Notes: generated by a model not told the origin, from the letters alone. A stretch of 64,000 bases of DNA from Arthrobacter sp. MAHUQ-56 (GCF_019710585.1 NZ_JAIFZQ010000016.1:248001-312000); one strand, 5' to 3'. Shown: positions 1-8,813, numbered from the stretch's first letter. Numbers and translations: made by a program.

Positions 1-452
1 CGGCGCGGCGTGGGGACTACGACCGTGAGCTCGGGCGCCGCCACATCCCCAGGGTGCTGCTCTCGGACGGAACGGAACCCGAAGCGGTGCGGGCCGCCGT
101 CGGGAATGCCGCCGAAGGAACCCTCACGGGCAGCCCGGCCTCCGCGGGGACGGTGACCGCACGGGCACGCGTCATCCTGGACCCTGTGGGCGCCCGCCTT
201 GAGCCGGGGGAGATCCTGGTTGCCCCGTCCACGGACCCCGGGTGGACACCGCTGTTCCTGACGGCGGGCGGCCTGGTGATGGAGATGGGCGGCCCCAATT
301 CGCACGGCGCGGTGGTTGCGAGGGAATATGGCATTCCTGCCGTCGTGGGCGTACCGGGCGCCACCCGTGTGATAGCCACCGGACAAACAATAACGGTCGA
401 CGGCGGATCGGGGACCGTCGTGCGGGAGCGTGCGGCAGCACTGCAGGATTAG
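1..452 (+). CDS. PEP-utilising enzyme, C-terminal part (partial at left edge)
   Basis: The reading frame is open from the window edge (first full codon at base 3) to TAG at 450-452, so this is the 3' end of a longer gene. The visible part is the swivelling PEP-utilising mobile domain: the motif GGPNSHGAVVAREYGIPAVV contains the His that carries phosphate between the PEP and nucleotide sites in PEP synthase, pyruvate phosphate dikinase and rifampicin phosphotransferase. The upstream stretch RRHIPRVLLSDG resembles the linker before this domain in PEP synthase-like and rifampicin phosphotransferase-like proteins. Which of these it is cannot be decided without the N-terminal ATP-grasp domain, which lies outside the window. 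The GTG at 54 is internal, not the start. Confidence 0.85.
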   Translation, partial: ARRGDYDRELGRRHIPRVLLSDGTEPEAVRAAVGNAAEGTLTGSPASAGTVTARARVILDPVGARLEPGEILVAPSTDPGWTPLFLTAGGLVMEMGGPNSHGAVVAREYGIPAVVGVPGATRVIATGQTITVDGGSGTVVRERAAALQD

Positions 453-499
453 GGGGTTCCTGCGGGTATGGACCGCCTGCACCGGCGTACGCTTGACCT

Positions 500-1696
500 A
501 TGGGCTCCAACGGACCGGGTTCCAGTGAACAGCTCCAGCGAGGGAGCACGTTAGGCCGCCGGGCATGGCTTCGGTGGCTACCTGCTGCCGCGGCGCCAGT
601 AGTGATCGCCGCGGGTGTCCTGGCCGGGTCCATCCCCGCAAGCGCCGGTGACCCTCTTCCCGCCAAGACCCCGGCGCAGGTGCTTGAGCTGCTGGCCAGC
701 CACCAGGTGCAGTCCTTCTCCGGGACCGTGGAGCAGTCCTCGGAACTGGGACTGCCCGAACTGCCCGCCGCAGGGAAGCCCACCGGGCCGGCGTCCGCCG
801 GCGGTGCAGCCTCGGTGATCGAACTGCTGTCCGGAGACCACACCGCCCGCATCTACGTGGACGGCAAAGACAATGCCCGTCTGCAGGTGGTGGACCAACT
901 GGCCGAGCGGGACGTGATACACCACGGCAACGACGTGTGGTTCTACTCATCGAAGGACAACAGTGCGGCACACCTGGCCCTCCCTGCACACGCCGGGGAC
1001 ACCGCCCGCCCGGATGACGGGCGTGGCATGCACGCCATGCCCACTCCCGGCGAGCTGGCCCGGAAGTTGCTGGCGAAGGTTGAGCCCACCACGGCCGTTA
1101 CGGTCGGCCCGGACGTAGCTGTCGCCGGCCGGGCAGCCTACAACCTGGTCCTTGAACCGCGGACAGATGCAACCCTGGTGGGCCGCGTAGCCGTCGCCGT
1201 TGACGGCAAGAGCGGGATGCCCCTCTCCGTCCAGGTGACCGCCCGCGGAGCCGACAAGCCCGCCTTCCGTTCCGGCTTCACCAGCCTTTCCCTTGACGCC
1301 CCGGACCCGTCGCTGTTCACCTTTGCCCCACCGCCGGGCAGTACCGTCAAGGAGATCCAGGTCCCGGATAAGTCCCATTTGCCCGCCAGCTTCCACGAGC
1401 CCGGCATGGCCATCACGCCCGAACAATTCTTCGCGCAGATGGCAGCCAACGGCCACCCCTCCGTGACGGGCAAGTCCTGGGATGCCGTGGTGGGCCTGCC
1501 CGCCCAGGCTTCCTCCGGCTCGCCCGCTGAAACGCTGCTGCGCGATCCGCTCCTGTCCCAGGCCGCCGTCGTCGTTCCCGGCGGGCACCTGCTCTCCACC
1601 GCGCTGCTGAACGTGCTCATCATGGACGACGGCCGCATCTTTGCCGGGATGGTGCCGCCGGAAAGGCTCCAGGCCGTGGCAGCTGGGGCCCAGTGA
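500..1696 (+). CDS. Exported LolA/RseB-like (DUF2092-type) protein
   Basis: This 398-residue protein has a twin-Arg-flanked hydrophobic N-terminus (about residues 20-49, ending IPASA) that reads as a signal peptide or anchor. The rest resembles LolA/RseB-like DUF2092 proteins: an early segment on preventing or measuring something through a predicted half-barrel (SFSGTVEQSSELGLPELP) and repeated beta-strand pairs such as YNLVLEPRTD and TLVGRVAVAVDGKSGMPLSV. It sits 24 bases before an ABC exporter ATPase and permease, an arrangement common in actinobacteria, where the exported protein is assumed to assist the transporter or act as a cell-envelope sensor. No Shine-Dalgarno is evident; a TACGCT hexamer at 488-493 lies 6 bases before ATG, compatible with leaderless transcription (inference). 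Substrate unknown. Confidence 0.72.
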   Translation: MGSNGPGSSEQLQRGSTLGRRAWLRWLPAAAAPVVIAAGVLAGSIPASAGDPLPAKTPAQVLELLASHQVQSFSGTVEQSSELGLPELPAAGKPTGPASAGGAASVIELLSGDHTARIYVDGKDNARLQVVDQLAERDVIHHGNDVWFYSSKDNSAAHLALPAHAGDTARPDDGRGMHAMPTPGELARKLLAKVEPTTAVTVGPDVAVAGRAAYNLVLEPRTDATLVGRVAVAVDGKSGMPLSVQVTARGADKPAFRSGFTSLSLDAPDPSLFTFAPPPGSTVKEIQVPDKSHLPASFHEPGMAITPEQFFAQMAANGHPSVTGKSWDAVVGLPAQASSGSPAETLLRDPLLSQAAVVVPGGHLLSTALLNVLIMDDGRIFAGMVPPERLQAVAAGAQ

Positions 1697-1720
1697 GAAC
1701 GGCGCAGTGAGCATGGCACA

Positions 1721-2788
1721 GTGAGCGTGGCGTTGGGGCCCGCCGGCTTGGCGGTCGAGACACACGGCCTGAGCAAGCGGTTTGGCCAGCAGCTCGCCGT
1801 GGACCGCGTGGACCTGGCCGTTCCGCATGGATCGGTGTTCGGATTCCTGGGCCCCAACGGATCCGGCAAGACAACCACCATCCGGATGCTGCTTGGCCTT
1901 GCGGCCGCCTCTGCGGGCACGGTGAGCCTGCTCGGCCTGGAGATGCCGGGCAGGCTCCATGAGGTGCTTCCGCGCGTCGGTGCCCTGGTGGAGGGCCCCG
2001 CGTTCTATCCCTTTCTCTCTGGCGCGGCGAACCTCCACCGGCTCGATTCCGCCAGCCCCCAGACCGTCCCTGCCACGCGCAAGGCGCGGGTGGAGCGGGC
2101 CCTGGAACGCGTCGGCCTGGGGCATGCAGCGGCGAAGCGCGTCCACGCCTATTCCCTGGGGATGAAGCAGCGCCTGGGGATAGCCAACGCATTGCTTTCG
2201 CCGCGTGACCTGCTGGTGCTGGACGAGCCCACCAACGGGCTGGACCCGCAGGGGACCCGCGAGGTCCGCCACCTGGTGCGGTCACTGGCCCACGAGGGAA
2301 CCACCGTTTTCGTGTCCAGCCACCTGCTGGCCGAGGTGGACCAGATGTGTACCCATGCTGCCGTGATGAGCGCCGGCAGGCTGGTGGCCCAGGGGCCGCT
2401 GGCAGAACTGCGGCAGGCAGGAAACACCCGGATCCGGCTTGTCACCCCCGACGGCGGCCGGGCACGGCAGGTGCTGGCACGGCTTGGCCTGGACGCGGAG
2501 CCGGGCGCGGGACCGGACCTTTCAGGGCGGGCAGCGCCGTCGGCGCAGGGGCAGGCGCTGGGGCAGCCGGACGGCGAAAGCATTGTCGCCGGGCTGGACG
2601 GGCAGGGCGGGCTGGATGGGCAGGGCAGGCTGGATGGGCAGGCCGGGCGATCCGCTCTCCTCCCGGAGGAAGTGGTGGCGCAGCTTGTCCACGCCGGCGT
2701 CCGCGTCCGGGGCTTCGCCGTCGAGCGTGAAAGCCTGGAAGACCGCTTTGTTGCCCTCACGGGGGAAGGATTCGACGTTGCCCAGTAG
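1721..2788 (+). CDS. ABC transporter ATP-binding protein
   Basis: ATPase subunit of an ABC exporter, 355 residues. Walker A is GPNGSGKTT (about residues 44-52), the signature is YSLGMKQRLG (about 144-153) and Walker B LLVLDEP (about 164-170) followed by TNGLDPQG and an H-loop SSHLL. The family (CcmA/DrrA-like) pairs with a six-helix permease, here the next gene. After the nucleotide-binding domain the protein carries an odd Gly-rich insert made of three 6-residue repeats (GLDGQG, GLDGQG, RLDGQA) encoded by an 18-base tandem repeat at 2591-2644, then a C-terminal regulatory-looking segment. Start is GTG at 1721, 24 bases after the upstream stop. Its 3' end overlaps the permease start. Confidence 0.92.
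   Translation: MSVALGPAGLAVETHGLSKRFGQQLAVDRVDLAVPHGSVFGFLGPNGSGKTTTIRMLLGLAAASAGTVSLLGLEMPGRLHEVLPRVGALVEGPAFYPFLSGAANLHRLDSASPQTVPATRKARVERALERVGLGHAAAKRVHAYSLGMKQRLGIANALLSPRDLLVLDEPTNGLDPQGTREVRHLVRSLAHEGTTVFVSSHLLAEVDQMCTHAAVMSAGRLVAQGPLAELRQAGNTRIRLVTPDGGRARQVLARLGLDAEPGAGPDLSGRAAPSAQGQALGQPDGESIVAGLDGQGGLDGQGRLDGQAGRSALLPEEVVAQLVHAGVRVRGFAVERESLEDRFVALTGEGFDVAQ
2591..2644 (+). repeat. 18-base tandem repeat, three copies, inside the ABC ATPase gene
   Basis: Copies at 2591-2608, 2609-2626 and 2627-2644 differ at only a few bases and stay in frame, giving three GLDGQG-like hexapeptides in the linker after the ATPase domain. Length variation between strains would not shift the frame. Confidence 0.9.
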
Positions 2789-3668
2789 CGTACCCGCCGA
2801 TACCCCGGATGCGGACGCAGCAGCCCGGCCCGCACCGGTGCCCGCACCGCGCAGCTCCGGGCTCTCCCTGCTGGGCTCGGAACTGAAGGTGTTGTTCGGC
2901 CGGCGTCGGACCTGGGCGCTGCTGCTGGCGCTGGCTGCCATCCCGGTGCTCATCGCCATCGCCGTGCGGGTTTCCTCGCCGGTCCCGCCCGGGCGCGGGC
3001 CTGCTTTCCTGGACCGGATCACCCAGAACGGCTTGTTTGTCGCCTTCACGGCCATGTTGGTTTCAGTCCCCCTGTTCATGCCACTCGCGGTGGGGGTGGT
3101 GGCGGGGGACACCATCGCGGGGGAGGCGAACCTGGGGACCCTGCGGTACCTGCTCGTGGCACCGGCCGGGCGGGTGCGGCTGCTCCTGGTCAAGTACGCC
3201 GGCGCGCTCGCCTTTGGCCTGGTGGCACCCTTGGCCGTGGGCCTTGCCGGGGCGGCGATTGGGGCGGCACTCTTCCCGGTGGGCCCTGTGACGCTGCTTT
3301 CCGGGGGCGTGGTCCAGCCGCCCGAAGCCGCCCTCCGCATTGTGCTGATCGCTGCGTACCTCGCTGTGTCCCTGGCTGGTCTTTCCGCCATAGGGCTCTT
3401 CCTGTCCACCCTGACCGTGGTTCCCGTCGGTGCCATGGCGGCCACCGTGGTGGTGTCGGTGGTCTCGCAGGTACTGGACCAGCTTCCCCAGCTGGAGTGG
3501 CTGCACCCCTGGCTGTTCAGCCACTACTGGCTGGGGTTCGGCGACATGCTGCGCCAGCCGCTGCTGTGGGACTCGTTTGCCAGCAACGCCCTGCTCCAAG
3601 CCGGATACATCGTGGTGTTCGGCGCGCTCGCCTACGGCCGCTTCGTCAGCAAGGACATCCTGAGCTGA
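2778..3668 (+). CDS. ABC transporter permease
   Basis: Membrane partner of the preceding ATPase, 296 residues. After a Pro/Ala-rich cytoplasmic N-terminus there are six hydrophobic segments (ALLLALAAIPVLIAIAV; FVAFTAMLVSVPLFMPLAVG; LAFGLVAPLAVGLAGAAIGA; IVLIAAYLAVSLAGLSAIG; VGAMAATVVVSVVSQ; LLQAGYIVVFGALAYG), the usual count for ABC-2 permeases. The sequence GDTIAGEANLGTLRYLL between helices 2 and 3 is the typical ABC-2 motif facing the ATPase. TTG at 2778 is chosen as start because GGGGGAAGGA (2761-2770) lies 7 bases upstream; it overlaps the ATPase stop, implying translational coupling. An upstream open frame exists but has no coding similarity. Confidence 0.85.
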   Translation: MPSSVPADTPDADAAARPAPVPAPRSSGLSLLGSELKVLFGRRRTWALLLALAAIPVLIAIAVRVSSPVPPGRGPAFLDRITQNGLFVAFTAMLVSVPLFMPLAVGVVAGDTIAGEANLGTLRYLLVAPAGRVRLLLVKYAGALAFGLVAPLAVGLAGAAIGAALFPVGPVTLLSGGVVQPPEAALRIVLIAAYLAVSLAGLSAIGLFLSTLTVVPVGAMAATVVVSVVSQVLDQLPQLEWLHPWLFSHYWLGFGDMLRQPLLWDSFASNALLQAGYIVVFGALAYGRFVSKDILS

Positions 3669-3680
3669 GGCACGGACTCA

Positions 3681-3712
3681 CTGGGGCCGGTTCGCGGAAA
3701 CCGGCCTCCCAG
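3681..3712. terminator. Bidirectional hairpin between convergent genes
   Basis: An 8-bp stem (GGCCGGTT 3685-3692 with AACCGGCC 3699-3706), extended by CTGGG/CCCAG, sits between the permease stop and the stop of the minus-strand NlpC/P60 gene. It can serve both transcripts; no long U tract follows. Confidence 0.6.
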
Positions 3713-3719
3713 GGGCGGT

Positions 3720-5189
3720 TCAGTACCGGGCTGCGTACGGGTAGAGGTCCATCCCCACCATGGAACTGATGGACGACACCGTGATGCCCTCCTGCGGATT
3801 CAGCGCCTGAACCACCTGTCCGTTCCCCAGGTAGATGGCCACGTGGTAGAAGTTGCCCGCCGAACCCCACACCACCAGGTCGCCACGGCGGGCCTGCGAG
3901 ATGGGAACGTGTACCGGGGCTGCGGCGTACTGCTGGGTGGCCGTGCGCGGAAGATAGGTCCCGGCCGCCGCGAAGGCGTTCTGGACCAGCCCTGAGCAGT
4001 CAAAGCCGTACAGGCCCGTGCCGCCCCACTGGTAGTAGTACGGTGCGCCAACCTTTCCAAGGGCTACGGAGATGGCCACTTCGTACGAGCCGGTCCCGGT
4101 CGGCGGCGCCGGCGCGGGGGCAGGAACGGGGGCGGGGGCAACGGGGGCAGGAGCCGGCGCAGGGGCTACAGGCGCGGGTGCCACGGGTGCAGGGGCAGCC
4201 GGCGCAGGAACAGCAGGTGCCGGGCCCGGGGCAGGAGGTGCGGGAGCAGCCGGTGCCGGGACAGGCGCGACTGGTGCCGCGCCTTGTGCGGGGGAATTCC
4301 GCGGCGCTGCAGTATTCCCCGCTGCTGCATCCCCGGCCGCCTGGGCCTGCGCCGCCTTGTCGGCAGCCGCTTTGTCCGCAGCCGCGGAGAGCGCCGCGAG
4401 CCTGGCCTCTTCGCGCTGCCGGTCCAGGGCATCCACCCGGGCCGACTCCAGCGCCACCGTGGTGTTGCGGAGTTGCGCCAACTGGTCCACCAGGACCGTC
4501 CGCTGGGCCTTCGCATCGGCCACGGCCTTCGCCTGCGCGGCATTGGCCTGCTCCGCCTGGGTCTTGCGCTGCTCCGCGGTCCTGGCAGCGTCATCCGCGG
4601 CCTTGCTGGCGTCCTCGGCGGCCGCGGTCAGGGAGCGGTACGCGGTGGCGGCCGCGTCTGCAGCGTCAAAGGCGCGGCTGCGGCTGGCCGAAAGTGCCTC
4701 GAGCGTGGCCGCCTGCTGCAGGCTCTCGCCGCCGCTGGCGAGGGTTCCGAGGGTGGGGTTCAGGCCGCCATTGCGGTACAGATCCCCGGCCAGCTGGCCT
4801 ACCTGCTTCCGGGTCTTATCCTGCTGCTCCCGTGCGGCGGAAGCCCGCGCGGTGGCGAGCGAGGCTGCGCCGGTCCTCTGTTGCAGTTCCACGAGCGCCT
4901 CGCTGTAGGCGTTGTTGGCCTGCATGGCTACCGCGAACGAGGCCTGCTGGGCCGCTGCCGCGTCAGCAAGGATGCGCTCGATCGCCGTCACCTGGTCTGC
5001 CGTGGCGGCCTCGCTGGCCTTCGCTGCGGCAATGTCCTCCGGCGATGGAATGCCAGGCGACGCAGGGACAGCAGAGGCAGGTGGCAGCGCCGCCACAGCG
5101 GATGCCGGCGCTGTGGCGGAGGCAAAAAGTACGACGGCGGCGCACAGCACGGCCGTCCTGCGTCCCAGTCCGGATAAAGCCATCTGCAA
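3720..5189 (-). CDS. Secreted NlpC/P60 (C40) cell-wall peptidase with coiled coil
   Basis: A 489-residue RipA-like peptidoglycan hydrolase that would cut peptide stems outside the membrane. Residues 1-34 form a signal peptide (hydrophobic run VLCAAVVLFASATA, then APASA). Residues about 50-270 are Ala/Glu/Arg-rich heptad-like coiled coil, as in RipA-family proteins where it holds the enzyme inactive. A long Pro/Ala repeat linker (about 290-360) follows, and the last ~120 residues are the NlpC/P60 domain, with Cys398 in YGFDCSGLV, His449 in FYHVAIY and a polar third residue near Asn464. ATG at 5189 or 5183 (MALSGLGRR) could be the start. The 170-base leader is AT-richer than its surroundings; no known riboswitch could be recognised in it. 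Confidence 0.92.
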   Translation of the reverse strand: MQMALSGLGRRTAVLCAAVVLFASATAPASAVAALPPASAVPASPGIPSPEDIAAAKASEAATADQVTAIERILADAAAAQQASFAVAMQANNAYSEALVELQQRTGAASLATARASAAREQQDKTRKQVGQLAGDLYRNGGLNPTLGTLASGGESLQQAATLEALSASRSRAFDAADAAATAYRSLTAAAEDASKAADDAARTAEQRKTQAEQANAAQAKAVADAKAQRTVLVDQLAQLRNTTVALESARVDALDRQREEARLAALSAAADKAAADKAAQAQAAGDAAAGNTAAPRNSPAQGAAPVAPVPAPAAPAPPAPGPAPAVPAPAAPAPVAPAPVAPAPAPAPVAPAPVPAPAPAPPTGTGSYEVAISVALGKVGAPYYYQWGGTGLYGFDCSGLVQNAFAAAGTYLPRTATQQYAAAPVHVPISQARRGDLVVWGSAGNFYHVAIYLGNGQVVQALNPQEGITVSSISSMVGMDLYPYAARY

Positions 5190-5362
5190 AGACCTCGCAA
5201 CGTAAGGCTGGGAGATCCTGGATTTGGCACGAGTGTGCCCCTCAGCTGCCCGCCAGCAGTCCGAGGCTACGTGAGCTTTTGCACTTTAGCAACAGCAGTC
5301 ACATCAATAACATAAACCACAACTGTGTCATTTCGACGGACGCTCGCCGCCGCGTGTCGCGG

Positions 5363-6283
5363 TCACGCATGCTGATGGGTCTCGTGCTCGGAGTGGCTGG
5401 CAGGTTCCAGCTGGAACGTGCAGTGGTCGGTGTCAAAGTGCGAGCCAAGGCAGCTGATGAGCTTGTCCAGGAGCTGGTCGGCGCCCCGGGCGTTGAGCAC
5501 CCCGTCCTCCACCACCACATGGGCCGAGAAGACGGGGACGCCGGAGGTGATGGTCCAAATATGGATGTCGTGCACATCGGTGACGCCGTCGACGGACAGG
5601 ATGTGCTCCCGGATCATCTGCACCTCCACGCCCTTGGGGCTGGCCTCGAGGAGGACGTCCACCACGTCCCGCAGCAGACTCCAGGCCCGCGGCAGGATCA
5701 GCAGCGCGATCAGGACGGAAGCAATGGTGTCCGCCGCCTCGAAGCCGGTAAGCATAATGACCAGCGCCGCGACGATGACCGCGGCCGACCCCAGCAGGTC
5801 ACCCAGCACTTCCAGGTAGGCGCCCCGGACGTTCAGGCTTTCCTCCTGTGCTCCGCGCAGGATCAACAACGACACCAGGTTGGCTACAGCGCCGAGGATG
5901 GCGGCAAACAGCATGATGCCCGTCTGCACCTCCGGCGGCGCCCCGAACCGCCTGACTGCCTCCGTGAAAATGACCACTGCGATCACGATCAGGACGAGTG
6001 CGTTGGCCAGTGCGGCGAGCACTTCGGCCCGTTGGTAGCCGTACGTCCGTTGGTCACTCGCCGGTCGTCCCGCGATCCACGTCGCCAGCAGGGCGATGGT
6101 GACGCCCGCCGCGTCAGAGAGCATGTGGCCGGCGTCCGCCAGCAGGGAGAGCGACCCGGACAGGACGGAACCAACGATTTGGATGACGACGACGCCCAGT
6201 GTGATACCCAGGACGGCCAGCAGGCGCTTCCGGTGCCTGCCGGTGGCGGTGATGCCGTGCGCATGGCTGTGGTCGTGTCCCAT
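5363..6283 (-). CDS. Cation diffusion facilitator (CzcD/ZitB-like) metal exporter
   Basis: Six-helix CDF transporter, 306 residues, exchanging cytoplasmic Zn2+ or a similar divalent metal for protons. The N-terminus is His-rich (GHDHSHAHG). The family signature is present: SLLADAGHMLSDAAG in helix 2 with metal-site His/Asp, and RTYGYQRAEVLAALANAL in the helix 3 region. The C-terminal cytoplasmic domain contains the conserved DVHDIHIWTI strand and ends in a His-containing tail (EHETHQHA). Zn is the likeliest metal from the HxxxD signature, but Co/Cd specificity cannot be excluded. It lies 10 bases after the metallopeptidase gene on the same strand. Confidence 0.93.
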   Translation of the reverse strand: MGHDHSHAHGITATGRHRKRLLAVLGITLGVVVIQIVGSVLSGSLSLLADAGHMLSDAAGVTIALLATWIAGRPASDQRTYGYQRAEVLAALANALVLIVIAVVIFTEAVRRFGAPPEVQTGIMLFAAILGAVANLVSLLILRGAQEESLNVRGAYLEVLGDLLGSAAVIVAALVIMLTGFEAADTIASVLIALLILPRAWSLLRDVVDVLLEASPKGVEVQMIREHILSVDGVTDVHDIHIWTITSGVPVFSAHVVVEDGVLNARGADQLLDKLISCLGSHFDTDHCTFQLEPASHSEHETHQHA

Positions 6284-6293
6284 GCTTACAAGG

Positions 6294-6722
6294 CTAGCCC
6301 CAGCCCAGCTGGTGGAGCCGTTCGTCGGAAATGCCGAAGTGGTGCGCGATTTCGTGGACCACCGTCACGGCCACCTCATGGATGACATCATCCCGTGAGC
6401 CGCAGATGTCCAGGATGGGTTCGCGGAAGATGGTGATGCGGTCCGGGAGGGAGCCGGCGTCCCACCAGGCATCGCGTTCGGTCAGCGGGACCCCTTCGTA
6501 CAGTCCCAGCAGCACGGTTTCGGGATCTTCGCCAGGACCAGGCACGTAGTCGTCCTCGATGAACACGGCCACATTGTCCATGGCACGTGCCAGCTTCTCC
6601 GGAATGCTCTGCAGGGCGTCCTCGACGGCGGCCTCGAACTCGTCCGCCGACATGCTGAAGCCGGGAGGCTCGTGCGGGCCGCCGGGGATGATGGGCAGGC
6701 CCGGCGGAAGGTTGGCTGGCAT
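6294..6722 (-). CDS. Metallopeptidase family protein (zincin fold)
   Basis: Small conserved actinobacterial protein, 142 residues, with HEIAH at residues 123-127 near the C-terminus, matching the HEXXH zinc motif of the minimal metallopeptidase (zincin) family. The middle ITIFREPILDICGS and preceding acidic helix are typical of the family. No signal peptide, so it is cytoplasmic; its substrate is not known. It sits between a DMT exporter and the CDF exporter on the same strand with about 10-base gaps, so the three may be one transcript. An alternative start is the internal Met at residue 24 (MSADEFEAAV), which begins the conserved domain. Confidence 0.85.
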   Translation of the reverse strand: MPANLPPGLPIIPGGPHEPPGFSMSADEFEAAVEDALQSIPEKLARAMDNVAVFIEDDYVPGPGEDPETVLLGLYEGVPLTERDAWWDAGSLPDRITIFREPILDICGSRDDVIHEVAVTVVHEIAHHFGISDERLHQLGWG

Positions 6723-6731
6723 ACCCCGACT

Positions 6732-7706
6732 CTAGCCCCGGAGCTGCCGGTTGCGTGGCGGCCGGGTCCGCCGCCGGGTCAGTGCCACCCCCACCAGGCA
6801 CACCACGCCGCCGACGAGGCCCCAGGCGGTGGGGATCTCGCCCAGCAGGAGCCACGAGATCAGCACGGTGGTTCCGGGAACCAGATAGGTGGTAGCGGCG
6901 AGCTTTCCGGCGTCTACGAGGGACAACGCGTACGCCCAGGTGGTGAACGCGATGGCTGTGGGAAACACACCCAGGTATACCAGCGCCCACGTGGCCTGCG
7001 GCGGAGCGGCCTGGAGCTCGGACACCAGCTGTCCGGCAAAGGGGAGGCAGCACACCGCACCTACCACGATCCCGAACCAGGTCGCCTGGGCGGCGGGGAT
7101 CTTCCGCACTACGGGCTTCTGGATGATGACGCTGACTGCGGCGAGCACGGCGGCAAGGAGGCAAAGCGCCACACCCGCCAGGTCCGCCGTCGCGCTTTCC
7201 CCCGCGTTGCGGGGCTGTCCGGATCCCAGGGCGATCAGGGCAACCCCGGCGAAGGCAACCGTGCTTCCGATCAGCAGCCACCGCGGGAAGCCTTCCTTGA
7301 GGAAGATCCCGGCCATGATGGCCACCAGGATGGGATTCACATTGATCAGCAGGGCGCTGGTCCCGGCGTCCAGGACGTGCTCCGCGGCGTTCAACGCCAC
7401 GTTGTAGCCGCCGAACCACATCACGCCGTAGGCGAGGATGGGCAGCCATTCACGGCCCCGGGGCAGCGTCCGGCTCTTCCACAGCTGGGGCAGGACCAGG
7501 AAGGCCAGGACGACGGCGGCAATCGCCAGCCGGCCGAGCGTCAGGGAGCCGGGTGAGAAGTTCGGGCCGATGGCGCGGATGCCCACGAAAGCCGAAGCCC
7601 ACAGCACGACGGTGACCGCCATGGCCGCCACTCCCAGCGCCTTGACGGGGGAGGGCGGGGAAGGCGTGGCAGTCAATGATTGGCGTGGGGCTTCGGAGGA
7701 GGGCAT
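6732..7706 (-). CDS. EamA-type DMT-superfamily exporter
   Basis: Inner-membrane transporter with ten hydrophobic helices in two EamA repeats, 324 residues. The first repeat starts MAVTVVLWASAFVGIRAIGP, a hallmark of the family, and contains SALLINVNPILVAIMAG. The second ends near TYLVPGTTVLISWLLLGE and is followed by a basic tail. Members export amino acids and metabolites; the substrate cannot be predicted here. ATG at 7706 is preferred because translation there begins just before the hydrophobic domain; an in-frame GTG at 7739 would add 11 residues. No clear ribosome-binding site is seen for either. Confidence 0.88.
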   Translation of the reverse strand: MPSSEAPRQSLTATPSPPSPVKALGVAAMAVTVVLWASAFVGIRAIGPNFSPGSLTLGRLAIAAVVLAFLVLPQLWKSRTLPRGREWLPILAYGVMWFGGYNVALNAAEHVLDAGTSALLINVNPILVAIMAGIFLKEGFPRWLLIGSTVAFAGVALIALGSGQPRNAGESATADLAGVALCLLAAVLAAVSVIIQKPVVRKIPAAQATWFGIVVGAVCCLPFAGQLVSELQAAPPQATWALVYLGVFPTAIAFTTWAYALSLVDAGKLAATTYLVPGTTVLISWLLLGEIPTAWGLVGGVVCLVGVALTRRRTRPPRNRQLRG

Positions 7707-7796
7707 GAAGCCAATGTAACCGGCGGCGGAAACCTCCACTGGCGGAAATCGGCCACGTCGTCGGTGCCTGGTTCTCCAGCCCTGCCTGCTGGTGCC

Positions 7797-8813
7797 CTAC
7801 TTTGTCGACGCCCAGCCGAGCAGTTTTTCCACGGGCCAGGTGGTGATGATGCGCTCCGCCGGAACACCGTTGCGGGCTGCGCGTTCGGCGCCGTACTGCA
7901 GGAAATCCAGCTGCCCGGGTGCGTGGGCATCGCTGTCGATCGAAAACAGGCACCCTGCCTCCAGGGCCAGCTGGATCAACGCATCAGGCGGGTCCTGCCG
8001 CTCCGGCCTCGAATTGATCTCCACCGCGACGTTGTGTTCCGCGCAGGCCGCGAATACTTCCCCGGCATCGAATTCCGAGGGCGGCCGTGTTCCGCGGCCG
8101 CCCTCCACCAGGCGCCCCGTACAGTGGCCCAGGATGTTGGTGTGCGGGTCCGTGATGCCGCCCAGCATTCGCTTGGTCATGGTCTTGCGGTCTGCGCGGA
8201 GCTTCGAGTGGACGCTGGCCACCACGATGTCCAGGCGGTCCAGCAGGTAGGGTTCCTGGTCGAGTTCGCCGGATTCGAGGATGTCCACCTCGATCCCGGT
8301 CAGGAGCCGTGTGCGGTTGCCGTTGCTGTTGAGGGATTCCACCACGTCCAGTTGGTCAAGAAGCCGCCCGGCGGACAGGCCGTTCGCGATCGTGAGGTTG
8401 GGGGAGTGGTCGGTCAGGGCGAGGTACTCCCGGCCCAGCACGCCCGCGGCGTCCACCATCAGTTCGATGGGGGAGCCGCCGTCGGACCACTCGCTGTGGC
8501 TGTGCAGGTCGCCCCGGAGTGCTTCCCTGATGCCGGTTCCGCCGGAGGCCAGCGGCTGGGCACCTTTTTCGCGGAGGTCGGCCAGATAGTCCGGGACCTG
8601 CCCGTCCACTGCCTGCCGGATCACCGCGAACGTCCGGTCCCCGATGCCCTTCATGGATTTCAACCGGCCCGTCCGGGCGCGTTCGGCCACCTCGTCAGGG
8701 GACAGGGCACTGATGGCCGCCGCCGCCTTCCGGAAGGCCTGGACCTTGAACGTGGCGGCGCGTCCGCGCTCCAGCCAGAAAGCAATCTCATTGAGCGCTG
8801 CAACGGCATCCAT
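7797..8813 (-). CDS. PHP-domain phosphoesterase with PolX-like helix-hairpin-helix N-terminus
   Basis: 338 residues. The first ~100 residues resemble the DNA-binding 8-kDa/HhH region of family X polymerases (AFWLERGRAATFKVQAFRKA and the hairpin MKGIGDRTFAVI). The rest is a PHP metal-dependent phosphoesterase: DLHSHSEWSDGG (102-113), LALTDHSPN, GIEVDIL, the His in VVASVHSK, ILGHCTGR and SIDSDAHAPGQL give the expected metal ligands. In bacterial PolX the PHP domain gives 3'-5' exonuclease activity, but here the polymerase palm is absent, so a histidinol-phosphatase-like or DNA-end-processing role is open. It faces the tRNA cluster on the opposite strand. Confidence 0.88.
   Translation of the reverse strand: MDAVAALNEIAFWLERGRAATFKVQAFRKAAAAISALSPDEVAERARTGRLKSMKGIGDRTFAVIRQAVDGQVPDYLADLREKGAQPLASGGTGIREALRGDLHSHSEWSDGGSPIELMVDAAGVLGREYLALTDHSPNLTIANGLSAGRLLDQLDVVESLNSNGNRTRLLTGIEVDILESGELDQEPYLLDRLDIVVASVHSKLRADRKTMTKRMLGGITDPHTNILGHCTGRLVEGGRGTRPPSEFDAGEVFAACAEHNVAVEINSRPERQDPPDALIQLALEAGCLFSIDSDAHAPGQLDFLQYGAERAARNGVPAERIITTWPVEKLLGWASTK

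Noticed and set aside
4072..4908. Long plus-strand frames opposite the Pro/Ala linker of the NlpC/P60 gene
   Set aside because: The Gly/Ala repeats are the complement of the Pro/Ala repeat codons.
5190..5362. Possible c-di-AMP (ydaO-type) riboswitch upstream of the NlpC/P60 gene
   Set aside because: Such riboswitches often precede cell-wall hydrolases in actinobacteria, but the conserved core (for example a GCTAACCTCG-like segment) is not seen.
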